Shown in pieces: positions 1 through 12,716 of a stretch of 64,000 nucleotides of DNA. The notes beneath the pieces are model-generated. The model did not search any database. It was not told the DNA's origin and worked only from the letters and a program-made list of their open reading frames with translations. Each line of letters opens with the position of its first letter. Within the stretch, counting starts at the first letter, position 1. The position numbers and the translations under genes were made by a program. The stretch covers positions 47,988,104-48,052,103 of the forward strand of contig CM070725.1 of assembly GCA_036346275.1 (NCBI GenBank). Direction: 5' to 3'. This DNA comes from Otatea glauca. Its lineage: Eukaryota; Streptophyta; Magnoliopsida; Poales; Poaceae.

Positions 1-1740
1 AATTTGTATTATGATGGAAAGCATGGAAGTAATGCTCAAGAAATGATGTAACTTTTAACTAGATGATTCAAATCCTGTGAAATTTTACATGCACATTCCT
101 ATTACTGTCAGGAACTTATTCCAATCATCAATCATAAGGATTGACATCAAAATTCTAACCTTGTTCAAATCTAAAGAAGTTTACACCAAAACTAGGTCAA
201 AAGCTACAAACTTCAATCCAAGCTTGCTCGTGGGGATTTAATGATAAAGACGATCTTAGATGATTTCCCACATATCATAGCAAACAAGAACAATAAAAAA
301 AACAGCCATCAAATGTGCAAGAACACGTTCTACCACTAATCCTTCCTTTCTAAGGCAAAAACCAATTTTTGAGAAGAACTTTGTAGATCTTGTTAAATCT
401 TGCCTAAATGATTGAGATATGATCTATAAAGGGTTCATCCATCAATCATTTATCCTTGGCAATACAAGATTAAGAAGGAAAGAAAACAAAGAGAAATCAA
501 AACTCAAGAAGGGAGAGAGTCAAAACTTGAGCAAGATCACGAGCATGAATTTGATTCCTATTTCACCTTCAGAGGGATGATTACAAAGCCTCTCTACAGG
601 AGGACAAAATTCTCTCTAGAGCACACACTCACACAAAAACCCTCCTTTCTTTCTAGGAGGTCACTTACATAGAGGAGGCACACCACAAAACCCTAACCTG
701 GACACAAAGTGGATTCCATCCACATTCAATATGGGCTAACCTGCTAACCCAACACCATGACGGATTTTACACTCTCACATGCACACTTCTCAAAGAGGCC
801 TTCTCTATGATACTCCAATTAGCTCCAAGTCTGAATTGTGTCCATTTCCACTTTGACTTGACCTAAACTACTTAGGTCAATGCTGTGGTTTTTCAAATCG
901 CCTCCACCTCTGGTAATTGACAAATTACCAATATGCATATCTACCGGTCATTTCGCATTTTCTTCGACTTGAAGCATCGTCCATGTTCCGTCACTTTTTA
1001 TGTGGCTCCAGTGCTTTATCGCCAAGCCTCTCATCCGTTCGGATCCCCCGAACTGTCCTTACTTGTAAACAGGTCTAAATCATTTGGCATGCCACATGTC
1101 CTTGTCCGCTTGACCATGATGGCCCCAGCTTCCTTGATCGTTCTGGATCTCGGCTCCTCCCTGAATATAGTCCCAGTCCACCTTGCCGTTACCTGCCATG
1201 CCCATTACCAGTAGCTCATGCTTTAGCTCCTTTTCTTCTAGGCTTACAGCAACTCCCTAACCTTGGTTATCTTCCGGTGCCACCTTGTTCGTCTGGATCT
1301 CAGCTCTCCTAGTCTAGTCCTTAGTCTCCTTCGCCTCACTATAACTTAGCTCCGAAGTCCTACAATCATTACAGACAAACAAAACGTCATGTAGCATTGC
1401 TTAACAAAATATGCAATAAACATCACTTAACCATAATTGTCAATGCTCAAATATTTCGTTCTGAAAAATAACTACTGCATCACTGGAGCCGGTAATACCA
1501 CCTAGCCGGTACTACCGTATTTTCAATACTGGTAGTACCGCCCTCACTCAACCCAGAAAACAACCCCTCTGAAAAATAACTATTGCCTCTTAAAACCCAG
1601 TAGCACCGCAATCCCAGTACTACCGTTCTCACCATGTCGGTAGTACCGCCCTCAACTCAAATTGCTCAAAATCAAAATAAACTCAATTTCAACTCAAACT
1701 TGAGCACCACAAACTCAACACAGTAAAAAATTTATCACAA
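1..1740. repeat. LTR-retrotransposon-derived repeat, cut by the window edge
   Basis: This stretch matches 26290-28100 in the same orientation over most of its length. Shared landmarks include the block around 225-285 ('gcttgctcgtgg', 'gatcttagatga', 'catatcatagcaa') and the segment around 1015-1215, which resembles 27385-27570 in translation. Two diverged copies in one window mark it as a dispersed repeat, most likely LTR or untranslated retroelement DNA. The stretch at 1480-1660 holds several degenerate copies of a GGTAGTACCGCC-like motif. The short open frame at 933-1214 is not a convincing gene. The left boundary lies outside the window. Confidence 0.6.
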
Positions 1741-4203
1741 ACATGGGTGACTACCATATGGTCTCTTACTTTCTTTTCTTTTCTTCTTTTTTTTTCAATT
1801 TTACACCGAATCGGATCGTTGACGAGATGGCAGCAGATTGGCACAAGTTCTTAGCAAATGTAGCACAGTCGTCTCTCATGTTATGTACATCACATTGCAA
1901 TCATGCGTCATCCCATCAGAAGCATCAAACCGCAAAATATAAGCAGACACTCGTCGAGTGCAAGTAAAGATATAAAGAGAAGCCCCATAATATGCAACAA
2001 GTCTCTGTCTCTCTGAACAAGCCTGGCTAGTTAGAGGCCGGAGCTGCTTTTCTGAAGGCACATGCTGAGTTGCTGCTGATCATTGAATGGAACGTTCAGG
2101 ATGATGCAACGCAATCAGGCAATCAGCAGCAGCGGCAACAGCTTGAAACCTTCCAATGATGCCACCATGCATGATCGATCGGTAAGGTACAGAGGTACTC
2201 ACTGCATGATCAGGTCCCAGCAAAGTCCCCGCAAGCAGCATGTTCATGGAACAGCGATGGACACCCTCCCCTCCCTGCCGGTAAGGCACTGTTTGGGTTT
2301 ATAGGAATCGACCAGATCTGGACTTGATGTTCCATGCCAGTGCTTGGTTTGTTGGATGTCGCCTGTGTTGCGGCATGATCAGTAGCAAGATCATGCGTAT
2401 GCAGCTGGGGCAAAAGGAGTCAGTGCATGTTCAGCTTAAGGAAAATGTGCAGACATATACATGTCTACAGCAGCTAGCTGCATGCTCAGGATGTGCAGTA
2501 TTGGTCCACATGTCACATGCACATATGTTTGTGTGCATGAACTAGGAGTACTATTTTTTGCCAAAATTGTTGCAGGGCACAGCAGTGCACACCTGGAATG
2601 GAAGCAGGCAAGCAAATCCTGCAAATGTCCGTGGCTGACGAGGGCCATGCAACCGGGCCATTACATTGCCAATAATCTGGACATTAGAGTGGTGCTTTTT
2701 TCTTTGGGCTATAAGCCCAATTCGCTTCTTTTGCTGGTGTGTTTGATGGGCCAGACATATCTGGTCCCATTTTGTAGGTGTTTTTAGATGGGCGAGGTAA
2801 CTATCGAGTGTATGTGTATTTGTGCTGGGCCAATTGATCAAAAATACATCCGTAGTGTAGGGGCCAGATCACCTGTATATCTACAAAAACTAGTCACTAG
2901 TGACATTCAATATGATTATTTTGTTTTAGAGGTTCAGAAAACCCACAATAATTCTTGAATAAAAAATCCAATAAATTATTTCATTAGTCGAGAAAATAAA
3001 GAGAAGATATACACCGTTGTATAAGAAACACAACTTTATTTCATTATAAGCACCAGAGTTGTATCACAAATACAACTCTATATGTTAATATACACGTATA
3101 TGATGTAATATCTAGATACGCAGTTGCACGAGGAATTGGCCTAGGTAATAAACCGACAACAAGCAGATCCTGAAATCCCAAGGGGAATTGGCCTAGGTAA
3201 TAAACCGACAACACGCAGATCCTGAAATCCCAAGCTCGTGAAGACGGCGAAATTGGACACACGAAACAAAACCCTTCTGGTTACAGCCTTACAGGACGCG
3301 AAGAGTTCTTGCTAGGTCTAGTCAGTTCTCACAAGACATTAGCTCTCCTACTGTCCTACAACCGCTGATTCTTAGTAGACTCGTCGTCTAGCCACACACG
3401 AAAGTCCACGAGCACTCAATGATCGCAAATAGCGCTATCACGTGGAGGGAGCCCGCAAGTAGACTTTGACATTGGGCCGCTTTTTTTTTTGGCTGGTCTA
3501 TGGCATGATAAGCATGGTACGATACGTATACATGTGGGTCGAACTGACACGATACAAATAATAGGGTCGTGTCAGGCCTTATGGTCAAGTATAATGGGCA
3601 CCACGGTATGGTATATCTGTATGGGTCGTGCTTAGGTTGGAACGGCATGAAAAAGACCGGATAGGCCCGAAGCAAGCATAGGCATGCTATGGCTCGCCCT
3701 GTAGCCGACGCCGTTATGATCCTCGTATGCAGAGAAAGGGGAGAGACAACAGAGATGCTAAAAGGTGAAGAATGGAAACTGGAGAGTACATGCTCACTAA
3801 CATCGAGCGCATGCACCGAACCAACACTCCGTCATGCTGCTCGCTGAGCGAGCCCGCGAAGACGTGCACAACCATCTTCCTGTTTGTCTCACGCGGCCAT
3901 CGACGCCACCACATCAGGCGTATGCTGACCTGGAACGTATGAACGATGTTGACATTGGGAAGTAGCTAGTATGTATGCTATTGGTACTATATACTTTTTC
4001 TTATGAGAGAAACTCTACTCTGGGCTCTGGGGTGTAAGGTTTTTAACGAGTCAGTGATTTTGTATCTGTATCCAATGAATAAATAAAATTTAGTTTTCCC
4101 CAAATAATTGTGTGTACCAAATCCTCGTTAGCGATTGACACTCGCTCCTCGTCCTTGGTGCCGTCCACGGAAACGGACCGACGACGATGGCGTCCATGGC
4201 TGC
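1741..4203. other. Intergenic DNA without a recognised gene
   Basis: No coding region could be supported. Overlapping short frames at 2080-2850 lie on both strands with no family motif. The stretch 3490-3690 has imperfect cacgg/gtgcc-like wording, also seen at 6740-6940, and may be MITE debris. The last three bases (TGC, 4201-4203) are the target duplication of the adjacent CACTA element. Confidence 0.5.
3132..3234. repeat. Two-copy tandem repeat, about 52 bp
   Basis: The unit beginning 'ggaattggcctaggtaataa' and ending 'cctgaaatcccaag' occurs twice back to back, with only about one internal difference (caacaag versus caacacg). It is a recent local duplication with no visible function. Confidence 0.9.
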
Positions 4204-6737
4204 CACTACTACACAAAAACTCATCACAGATGGTTCAGAAACCTTATCACAGACGGTTTTGTGAACTGTTTATAAACATATGTCAGTGATAAGAAGGGTA
4301 CATCACAGACGGTTTTTGAACTGTTTGTGTTAAGGGAACATCAGAGACGATTCTAGGCTAGAAACGTCTCTGATGTTCATCTCATCACAGACGGTTCTAG
4401 CCTAACTAGGTTTCTATTGAATTCCCATTATCCACTGTAACTTTTATACATTCCTGTTGAGCAAAGGACTATCTTAAGCATATTAGGCATTGCAACCATT
4501 TGGACTTAACTACAGAACAAAATTATCTAAACTAACCAACATAGCAAGTAAAATAATACTTATACTGATATACTCAGGAACATAAATTGAAATGTATGAT
4601 CCAAACCATCCGGTAGCAATTCAAAGTAATTTAGAAATGAAATATCATCATTTACATACATTGGAAACATTAACACATCAAGAACAGAACATAAATTAAC
4701 CAATTGCTGCATCTAACTCCAAACAAAGCAATAACTTTCAACGCTATCGGCAAGGCAGACAAGATGAAATCCCAAGGCCGTGTGTGATGTTTTCCCAGTT
4801 GCACTAGAACAAACTTCAGTACAGTATATCTCTATAGACTTAAACTTTTGGCCAGCATAATGTAAACAAAAGGACCTTTTGACCAATATAGGAAGAGTCC
4901 GAGAGGAAAGAGACGTAACAAGTATGATAACTTGAAAGATTCACTTACGGTGTCAACAAATCCTTCCTAAAAGGTAGTCCAACTGTGATGACAGTATATA
5001 TGACGACTGTAGCCATGAGTACCCCCAAAATGCTGAAAATAATTTTCCCAATTATGATAAAAGAGCACTTTCTTTGTGATAGATTATCTTGCCTAAAAGA
5101 AGTTGAGATACAACTCAGGAATAATTAACATCAATATAAATTATAGAAGATGCAACTAACAATTGATGTATGCAAAATAACATTCCTTAGGAATTTCAAA
5201 TGTAATACAACAAGGTCACCATATGGGTCACAGCATGCAGTGTGGCACTAAGGAATGGGAGCAATAGATATGCTTCTTCAGTACATTATTCAATATGCTG
5301 TCAAGAAAATAGTTGACTCAAATCAATTAATATCCCGCATACGATGGGAAGAATTCGATTCTATACCTGAGCAATAAAAGATCAAGTGGATCTTCGCAAG
5401 GCCATGAGGAAGTATAAGTTTTCTATACAAGACATCTTAACAAAGCGACTGCTTAGCGATGAGGAAGTATAAGTACAGTATAAGAGGTAAATGAATTTCT
5501 GAGATCGCAACCACATTCACATAAAAATCAGCCAGTGTTGCCACCATCCACCTATACACAAGAATTACAACTTCCAACTAAAGGCCATCTGAAAATATGT
5601 AAGCTGCTTGGACAAGAGCTATCTGATGCAATACATCGTTCATTGGTCAAGAAAGTACCAATTCTCTCATGAAAAATTGTACTAACTACAACATAATTGA
5701 GCACTGAATTTTAAAAGTAGCATGTCTCAGGATCTACCTATACTTCCTGCAGCAATGTCGAGCAAGCCTAAGTTTTCATGCTATAGTGTAGCTAACACCA
5801 CCTTGTCAATAAAAGATAAACACGAGCAAATCCAGATATAAGCAGCATTCTATAGCTATAGGCTTCTAAGGCATAAAACAAAGCAAATTGGAAGCATACT
5901 TAAGATAGTATGAGATTCCTAGCAGCTTTGCCCATGGCGTCGTCTACTGCTGTTGCTGTTGCTGCTCCTTCCTCCCGCGCGAGCTCTCCACCGCGGCAAC
6001 CGCAGGCTTATCCCCTCCTTGATCTGCACCAAAGCATCAAAACCCTAAGATTTGATTCCAAAGCCATCCTACCAGGCCCTAGCAGCCAAAAGGCATGAAA
6101 GCCCTCACCTTTCTTCGCCGTCGCATCCTCCGCCGAGCCAGTGCTCCTCGCTGGCACCACCGCTGCCGAATCCTCCTCGGTAGGACGGTAGGGAGTCACA
6201 GGGAGGCGCGAGGAGGACGATGGGGAGGAGAGGGGAGGCGTAGGGGCAGAGACGCAAACCCTAGCTAATTGTCACCGGGAGCCCAGGCGCGGGGAGGACA
6301 GCTGCAAAGGATGGAGGGATGGAGGATAAGTGCGGCACGGCGTCATTGGGGGAGGAGGTCGCCAGGAGGCCAGGCGCGGGGAGGAGGTCACCGGGAGACC
6401 AGGCGCCGGTGGGGAGGACATGCGCTAGGGTTAGGGGCTGTGTTTCGATCTGTTGCTTGCGCTAGATTTGGGCAGTTAAAGGAGTTTTATCAGAGACGGT
6501 TCTATACTAGAACCGTCTCTGATGCTCCATAATCATCACTGACCCTTCTAGTCAAGAACTGTCTTTGATGCTCAATAGTTATTACTGACCCTTCTAGTCA
6601 AAAATCGTCAGTGATGAGTATGGTAGTCATCACTGAAGAATTTTGACTAAAAGGGTCAGTAATGAGGGGTTATCACAGACGGTTTTCTAAAACCATCAGT
6701 GCTGAGGAGTTTAATATAAGACTTTTTTGTAGTAGTG
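4204..6737. mobile_element. Non-autonomous CACTA (En/Spm) transposon 1
   Basis: The left end reads CACTACTACACAAAAA and the right end is the inverse, ending TTTTTTGTAGTAGTG. Both are flanked by the 3-bp target duplication TGC (4201-4203 and 6738-6740), the class hallmark. Subterminal arrays of the motif TCACAGACGGTT and its complement fill about 4220-4400 and 6485-6700, the expected arrangement of transposase-binding sites. There is no transposase frame inside. A GC-rich, exon-like stretch on the minus strand near the right end (5944-6199) looks captured. Size is 2,534 bp. Confidence 0.93.
5944..6199 (-). pseudogene. Captured gene fragment with one intron inside CACTA element 1
   Basis: On the minus strand an open frame runs from 6199 to 6109 and stops at a consensus donor (AAAG|GTGAGG). 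An acceptor (TGCAG|ATC) at 6024-6025 rejoins it in frame to 6023-5944, which ends in a run of glutamines (CAG/CAA) before a stop at 5944-5946. The conceptual peptide is about 56 residues, with an acidic Ser/Ala/Thr-rich start and a GRKEQQQ tail. The upstream DNA is GC-rich, like a 5' leader, but there is no in-frame ATG. It looks like the 5' end of a host gene picked up by the transposon. The parent gene is not recognised. Confidence 0.5.
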
Positions 6738-6740
6738 TGC

Positions 6741-8814
6741 ACACGTCCAACAGGACATGGCCGTGTTCAACACGGCACGACGGTGGCACGACATGCCTTG
6801 GACCGTGCCTAGGTTTCGTCGAAGGCGAGTCGGGCCGACACAGCACGGTACAGAGAGGTGGCTATGTCAGACAGGTACGGCATGCCGCGGCCCAAAACCC
6901 GTTGGACCCGTGCCCGGCACGGCCCTACTCCCACCTCTAACCGCAAAGCATGAGCACAATGCTGCTGCAGAGCCATTTCCACCTTACATGCTGCCATTAG
7001 CCCTAAGATGGACACCACGACCACGATAATATGTGGATCCCACTGTGCCCAGCCTGCAGCGACGCACCTGGGCGACAGAGATACAAACCTAACCGAGCCC
7101 AGCAGCAACGGACGGGCAGGCTGCGCGCGCGGATCAGCGTAAGCACAGCACGGAGAGGCGCGCTTACATGGTGGACCATGGCGACACGAGCTAGCTCCCC
7201 ACCGTGCACTGATCTATATGGGTGCCGTAACTTCAAAACTTTTAAAAAAAACGTCGAAAGATCATATTTTCAATAAATCAAATTTATTCGTTAAATTGAT
7301 TCTGATTTTACTAGTTCGGGATTTGTAAGACTTTAAAACTATTGTATTATATTTTTAGCAAGTTTTAAATATATATGTTATATTTATGATATTATAAAAC
7401 TACTGTATAAGGCTATAGCATCGTATATATACAGTGTGTATCGTTGTTGAAAGTACTGCAGCTACCGATCCTTCGTACGGCCGGCCGGCGTTGGCGCTGA
7501 GCTAGAGCTCGTCAGTCAGGGGCCTCGGGGCCCCTCCCTGATGGATCTACGCTGGCACCGATCGTTGTGCTGGTTTGGTGCAAGGCGGCGGCAGCAGCAG
7601 CATCTCTCCAGCTTGCCCCTGCAATGGACATGGGAATCTGCTGGCTGCTGAGTGAGTAGAGGGCCTTGCAATGCAACGCAGCTCTCAGCCACAGCTCATA
7701 CGTAGTGGATGGACGCTGAAGAAGATGGCTGATCCCCATGTGTGGCGTTTGCTTGGGACAAGCTAGTGAATTAACAAGAGACGTCGACCGTGCCATCGCA
7801 TCAGTTAAGTTTGCTTGATCCCAAACGTGCCCTACTAACGGGGCACGCAGCACATGCAGCAAGGAATGCATATACTAATGTTAATCACTAAAATTAGTTG
7901 GCGTTTGCTTGTGATGAACAAAATTGAGTTTTAGCATCTGCGCGCATACGTCAGTGACAGGTAAAGCGCACCTATATTCTACTAGTACATACATCCAGAC
8001 GGCGAGAGGAATGACCAGCTTTACAAGTCAATGCGACGTTTCGTCGCCAAAAACTACTACACGCCTCGTCGCACCTAACGGGCTGTTGAAACTCTACCTA
8101 CTCCTCCCTCAGTCCTAAATGCAAATGCAGGTGTGTTCAGGAAGAAAGTTTGAGTTGCTCCCTTTCTGATCCATACAAAATGTGCAGGCAAAGGAAACAC
8201 CCAACTAGGGGGAGACTTGTAGCTAACTGTTGTTAATTAAGCAGGCTTGTCGCCGTCGAGCCAATGGTGCTAAATTACGGGAAGATTCGACTGCCAATAG
8301 CGACCAGGCACCTGTACCAAATTGATGGCTAAAGTACACCCTAAAAACAATAGCTTATAGATAGCAAGTAGTATAGTACTTGCTTCGTTTATAGTACGTA
8401 TTTTTTTCATATAGATTAATAATATATTGAAAATAATTATAATATCTCTAATTATTATCTATAAACGTTGTATTTAATTTATGTATAGTAAAGAATATAG
8501 AGTAAAGTTGAATATTTAGTAGAGATATAAAGAGAACATCACACTAATTGTATTTAAATATAAAATATATCCTACATTTGTACATAAAATTATTAAAAAA
8601 TATACCATATAAACTTGCAATGGATGGAGCTGCTGCATCCTCTACCTAATAAGCTACTGCATGCTCTCTACTGCTCCTTAGGTCTCATCTGGGACAACTT
8701 TTGCTTAAAAAATGATTGTTTGTCGAATAAGAGAATTCTGAACAGCTTTTTTTATAATCAAAATTAAATTTATACATAAAATTAAAAAGTATTACCCACC
8801 CGTTTTTAAGAGAA
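6741..8814. other. Intergenic DNA, no gene recognised
   Basis: The stretch 6740-6940 is rich in cacgg/gtgcc wording similar to degenerate grass MITEs. GC-rich islands at 7000-7210 and 7470-7870 have overlapping short frames on both strands but no domain motif. From 7270-7470 and 8340-8810 the DNA is very AT-rich. No RNA gene was seen. Confidence 0.5.
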
Positions 8815-11322
8815 CTAGCAAGATGGCCCGCGCATTTGCGCGTGCATCATTTTTAAAGTATATTTAAATGACTTGATAATATATATGCGATTTTTTTTCA
8901 AAAATAGATCAATACAAAACACAATTTGTGATATTTTGATATTGTATATTATAGGAAAGAATATATTTACTCCGTTTCTCAGTACTTATCACATGTGACC
9001 GAAACTTTCTTCTACGAATACTTGCATAGAAAAATAGTAAACATAGCATAACATAATATTTTCTATTTATATCATCATCTCTTAATTTCATTATTACAAT
9101 GTTTGTCTCTTTGTTTCGGTACTTCTTTTATTGCACATCATATTGCTCATACCGGTATAACTGAGTGAACAATTGTCAATGTATCACCCTCTTAATCTCT
9201 TCGTTCTGTGGAGATCCACCAAATAAAGAGTTAGAGTTTTTTTTTAGAATTTTTAGTATATTCTATATTATTTTAACGACTATAAAAAAATGTAATTGAC
9301 TTTTATTACATAATAGTTAATAATATATATATATACAACTCAAATTACTTACCTTATTTTATTCTCCCCTTAAATTAGCATATTTCTAAAATTTTAATTC
9401 TGAATAAAATGAAAAATTATATTTTTCACTTAGTATGGAATTAAAAAATAATCCCTAATTCCCTTTTTTTATTCTTATGTTATTTACATTTAATTTCGAA
9501 TTTCAAGTTTTGATTTAGAATTTGTATGAAAATCAAATGACTAATTTCATTTTGTTTTTTATTCCGGATTTATGTTAATTTTATTTAATTTTGCATATCG
9601 GTTTTATTGTAGAAATCGTATACAAATCCAACTACTATTTTTTATATAATTTATATTCTGTATTTTAGCAATATACATGTTTAATTTGGACTTCATATGA
9701 AAGTTAAATGGTTGATTTTTATTTATTTATTATTCTGAATTTCTGTTATTTTTATTGTTCTTAGTATGGGCTCTTTCTTTTAATCTAAACTATTGATTTT
9801 ATTTTTATTTAGTTTTGAATATTAGTTTTGGATTATAATTGATAATACAAATACAATTGCTAATTTTTACCTAATTTTTATTCTGAATTTTAGTATTGTA
9901 CGATGTTTTAATTTAGAGTTCATATGAAAATCAAATGTCTAATTTACTTTTACTTTTTATTCCGATTTTTTGTTAATTTTTTTGTTGTACTTCACACAGA
10001 TTCTTTCTTTTAATCTAAGCCGTTATAATTCGGATCCGCTAGATAGACGGTTAGACGTTTTTTGAAATAGTAACATCAAATCTAATGGCTATTATAGTTC
10101 AACTTAGTTAAGGTTCACTAAATTAAGGGTAATATGTTTTGCTTTTTTATGTGAACTTCTAGCATTTTATTTTTCTTAACAACTCTATATGATATGCTAT
10201 TGAAACATCGTAGGACCGGTCTTGACCCCGTGACCCAATATAGGATGGGCATAATGCCTTCTAATGAGGCCCAGAACACTATTACCACATCAATTTATTT
10301 CCTTTGATCAGGTCGGTGCCATACTTGGTGTCGAATCTATCATAGACAAACCAAGAGATAAAAAAGAACAAATCTAAAAAATCCTGATTTTGTGGTAGTT
10401 AGATTGGGAGATCAGGAGGCGCACTCTTCCACGTCAAGAAAGAAGCAGCGATTTCTGTTTTTTTTCTGGCTACGCAAGTAAAAGGATTCGAAGGGTGATC
10501 GAGCTCGTGCACTGTTATTATTTTCCCGTTCTTTTCTTTCCTCGGGAGCACTTGGACGGGAAGCACCAGCAGACACCATGGCGTCCAGGGGATAAGTCTG
10601 TATACAGTAAATGTCTTGATTTATTTGTTTCTCGACAAAACTGATCTTCTTTTAGGGAGTTCTTAGAAAAACCAAATCAAATACAAATTAGTTTTGGGGC
10701 TGCGTGACTTTTATGTTATGGCTGAACCAACATGAGGTCATTTGTATTTTCTTTAATTGCATGCATTGAGTCACATCGGTGTGTATTGTATGTATAAGGT
10801 CAAGGTACGTCCAATGTAATGTCAGAGTTCATGTGCTGGTTTGTTGGTTATGATTTACTAATCAAAATTATAATTAGGCTTAATCACACATGCGATCCAG
10901 ATGTATCGATCCGCCCCTACCATGTAAGTTTTGTCTTTTATTTTGATTTTATACTACAAAGTAATATATATATCTACTCAATAGCATCTAATGGTCAATA
11001 TGATGCATTTTTAATTAGGGTCCACCAGATTAAAGGCTAGATATTTTATTTTTTTGTGAGAATTTCTAGTCTATTTCTCAAAGATCCAATGACAGTTGTA
11101 AATAAAGCACACCAGATTAAGGGCTAGATATTTTGCTTTTTTGTAGGAATTTCTAGTCTAACTCTCATGGGCTTTATTTCTAGTCTATTTCTCAAAGATC
11201 CAATGGCAATTCTAAATAAGACCCATAAGATTAAGGGTTAGATATTTTGCTTTTTTATGGGAATTTCTAGTCTATTTTTCTTTTTTCTTAACGACTCTCG
11301 TGAGCTTTTAATATATAATAGA
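8815..11322 (-). mobile_element. Probable non-autonomous Helitron, AT-rich
   Basis: Read on the minus strand, the right end starts TCTATTATATATTAAAAGC after an A. The left end finishes with a GC-rich palindrome (gcgcaaatgcgc) a short distance before CTAG, followed by T. A TC start, a 3' hairpin, a CTAG end and insertion between A and T are Helitron traits. The interior is very AT-rich and holds repeated degenerate blocks. It contains no helicase. The 3' end is better supported than the 5' end, and the pairing of the two ends is inferred. Confidence 0.5.
11025..11280. repeat. Tandem repeat, three units of about 90-115 bp
   Basis: Units start at about 11025, 11112 and 11225, each with 'agattaa.gg.tagatattt' followed by 'gaatttctagtctat'. 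A related single unit lies at about 10110-10170. The array sits just inside the proposed 5' end of the Helitron-like element. Confidence 0.75.
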
Positions 11323-12716
11323 TTAGAATCTATCCAAAACAGATCCTCGGTAACCAAGCTTCCATAGCCCATCGATCTCGGCACACATCATTGCCCACAT
11401 TTGCCAACTGGACATGCATCACCCTTTCTTTCTTTCTGCGCTTCGAGTCCACTCAAGAAAGGCATCTCTGCAGCTGCAGGACAGAAACCAGCTACATCTG
11501 ATGCTCTACACAGTGCACACCACCCCAAACAGATTGTCCAAAAAGAAGAACAATGTCTGTATCCGATGCTGTATAGATCTCTACCGTTTTCATCCTCTTT
11601 CAAGGCTGTTATTACTACTTAGCAGTGGCGCTAAGTTTCTCTCTTTAGTACCCGGAGTAGATCAGCTACTAGTACTAGTTGAACACCCAATAGAATGGCT
11701 AGCCGCTAGCGTAGGAGAGAACAAAGTTATGCGATGATCAGGCCATTAAAGCCAGAAAAAGGCCCCGAAGATCACTGTAGGGAGTACCAGTGTTTTTTGT
11801 TGTTGTACCACTCAATCACAACCGATAGACTGATCTGGCATTTGGGCAAAAATGAAAGCACGGAGCTTATACAAACCACACTAATATGTAACCCCAGCCC
11901 CCCACAGCCCGAGCATTTCTGGTGTCTTCTGTCCCGTTGCCAACCATTCTAAACCGTCATGCCGACAGAAGAAAGCTTATACTAGAGAACACCTCATGAA
12001 AGAAAGGTAGAACAAAACAGCGGAAAAGAAAAGGTACGGTGCCGAAGGCATGAACAAACAAAGCTGCTGAAAAGGTGTCGAAGTCATGGCAATGTACACT
12101 AATCCGGCCAACCTAACGTATGGAGGGCAGGAGAGCACATAGTTTTATGCAGGCGAATGCATCCAGCGCTAACTACCCTACCATGGCAGATGACTAATAA
12201 TCTCATGCCTCCCAATTAATCAATCGGTGCAGATCCATTTTCAACTGCAGTTCTCACTCTCCATCACTCTCCCTCTTGAGTATATCAGCAAATGTAGCAT
12301 CGAAAATTTGTATAAGATGATACATATACATACTGTAGGAATGAGACAGGCACATATGCTGACCATTGATGTACACTACACAGTACTATACATACTGTCA
12401 TGGAAAATTCCTTCTTCATAAGGCCACCACTTATTTTTGCAGGCCATGGATGATGGTCTGAATGTCTCGTGGATGGATGTGTGTCTTCATTAGGATCGAG
12501 GAGTCACCGAGCACACTCAAATCTCACTGGAGCTGTTGCTTTTTTGTAGAGATCAATATACACTCAAAAGAAAGAAAGAAAGAATAGGGAAGGAAAGAAA
12601 TGAAAGGAACAATGACAACTGACATGCACCATGACCGGGATGAACAAGAAAGGTTCCGGCTGACCCAATCAACGTGCACACACGTGTGGCAGGTGGCCCC
12701 ACCCACCGGCCAGCCT
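11323..12716. other. 3' flank of the BAG gene, no other gene seen
   Basis: This lies downstream of the BAG gene stop at 12717 and probably includes its 3' untranslated region. Frames at 11388-11950 and 12227-12421 are short, overlap on both strands and show no motif. A short gaaa-type microsatellite is at 12565-12600. Confidence 0.5.

Noticed and set aside
933..1214. 93-aa frame with a counterpart at 27363-27626
   Set aside because: The similarity follows from both lying in copies of one repeat; frame conservation is weak and no domain is visible.
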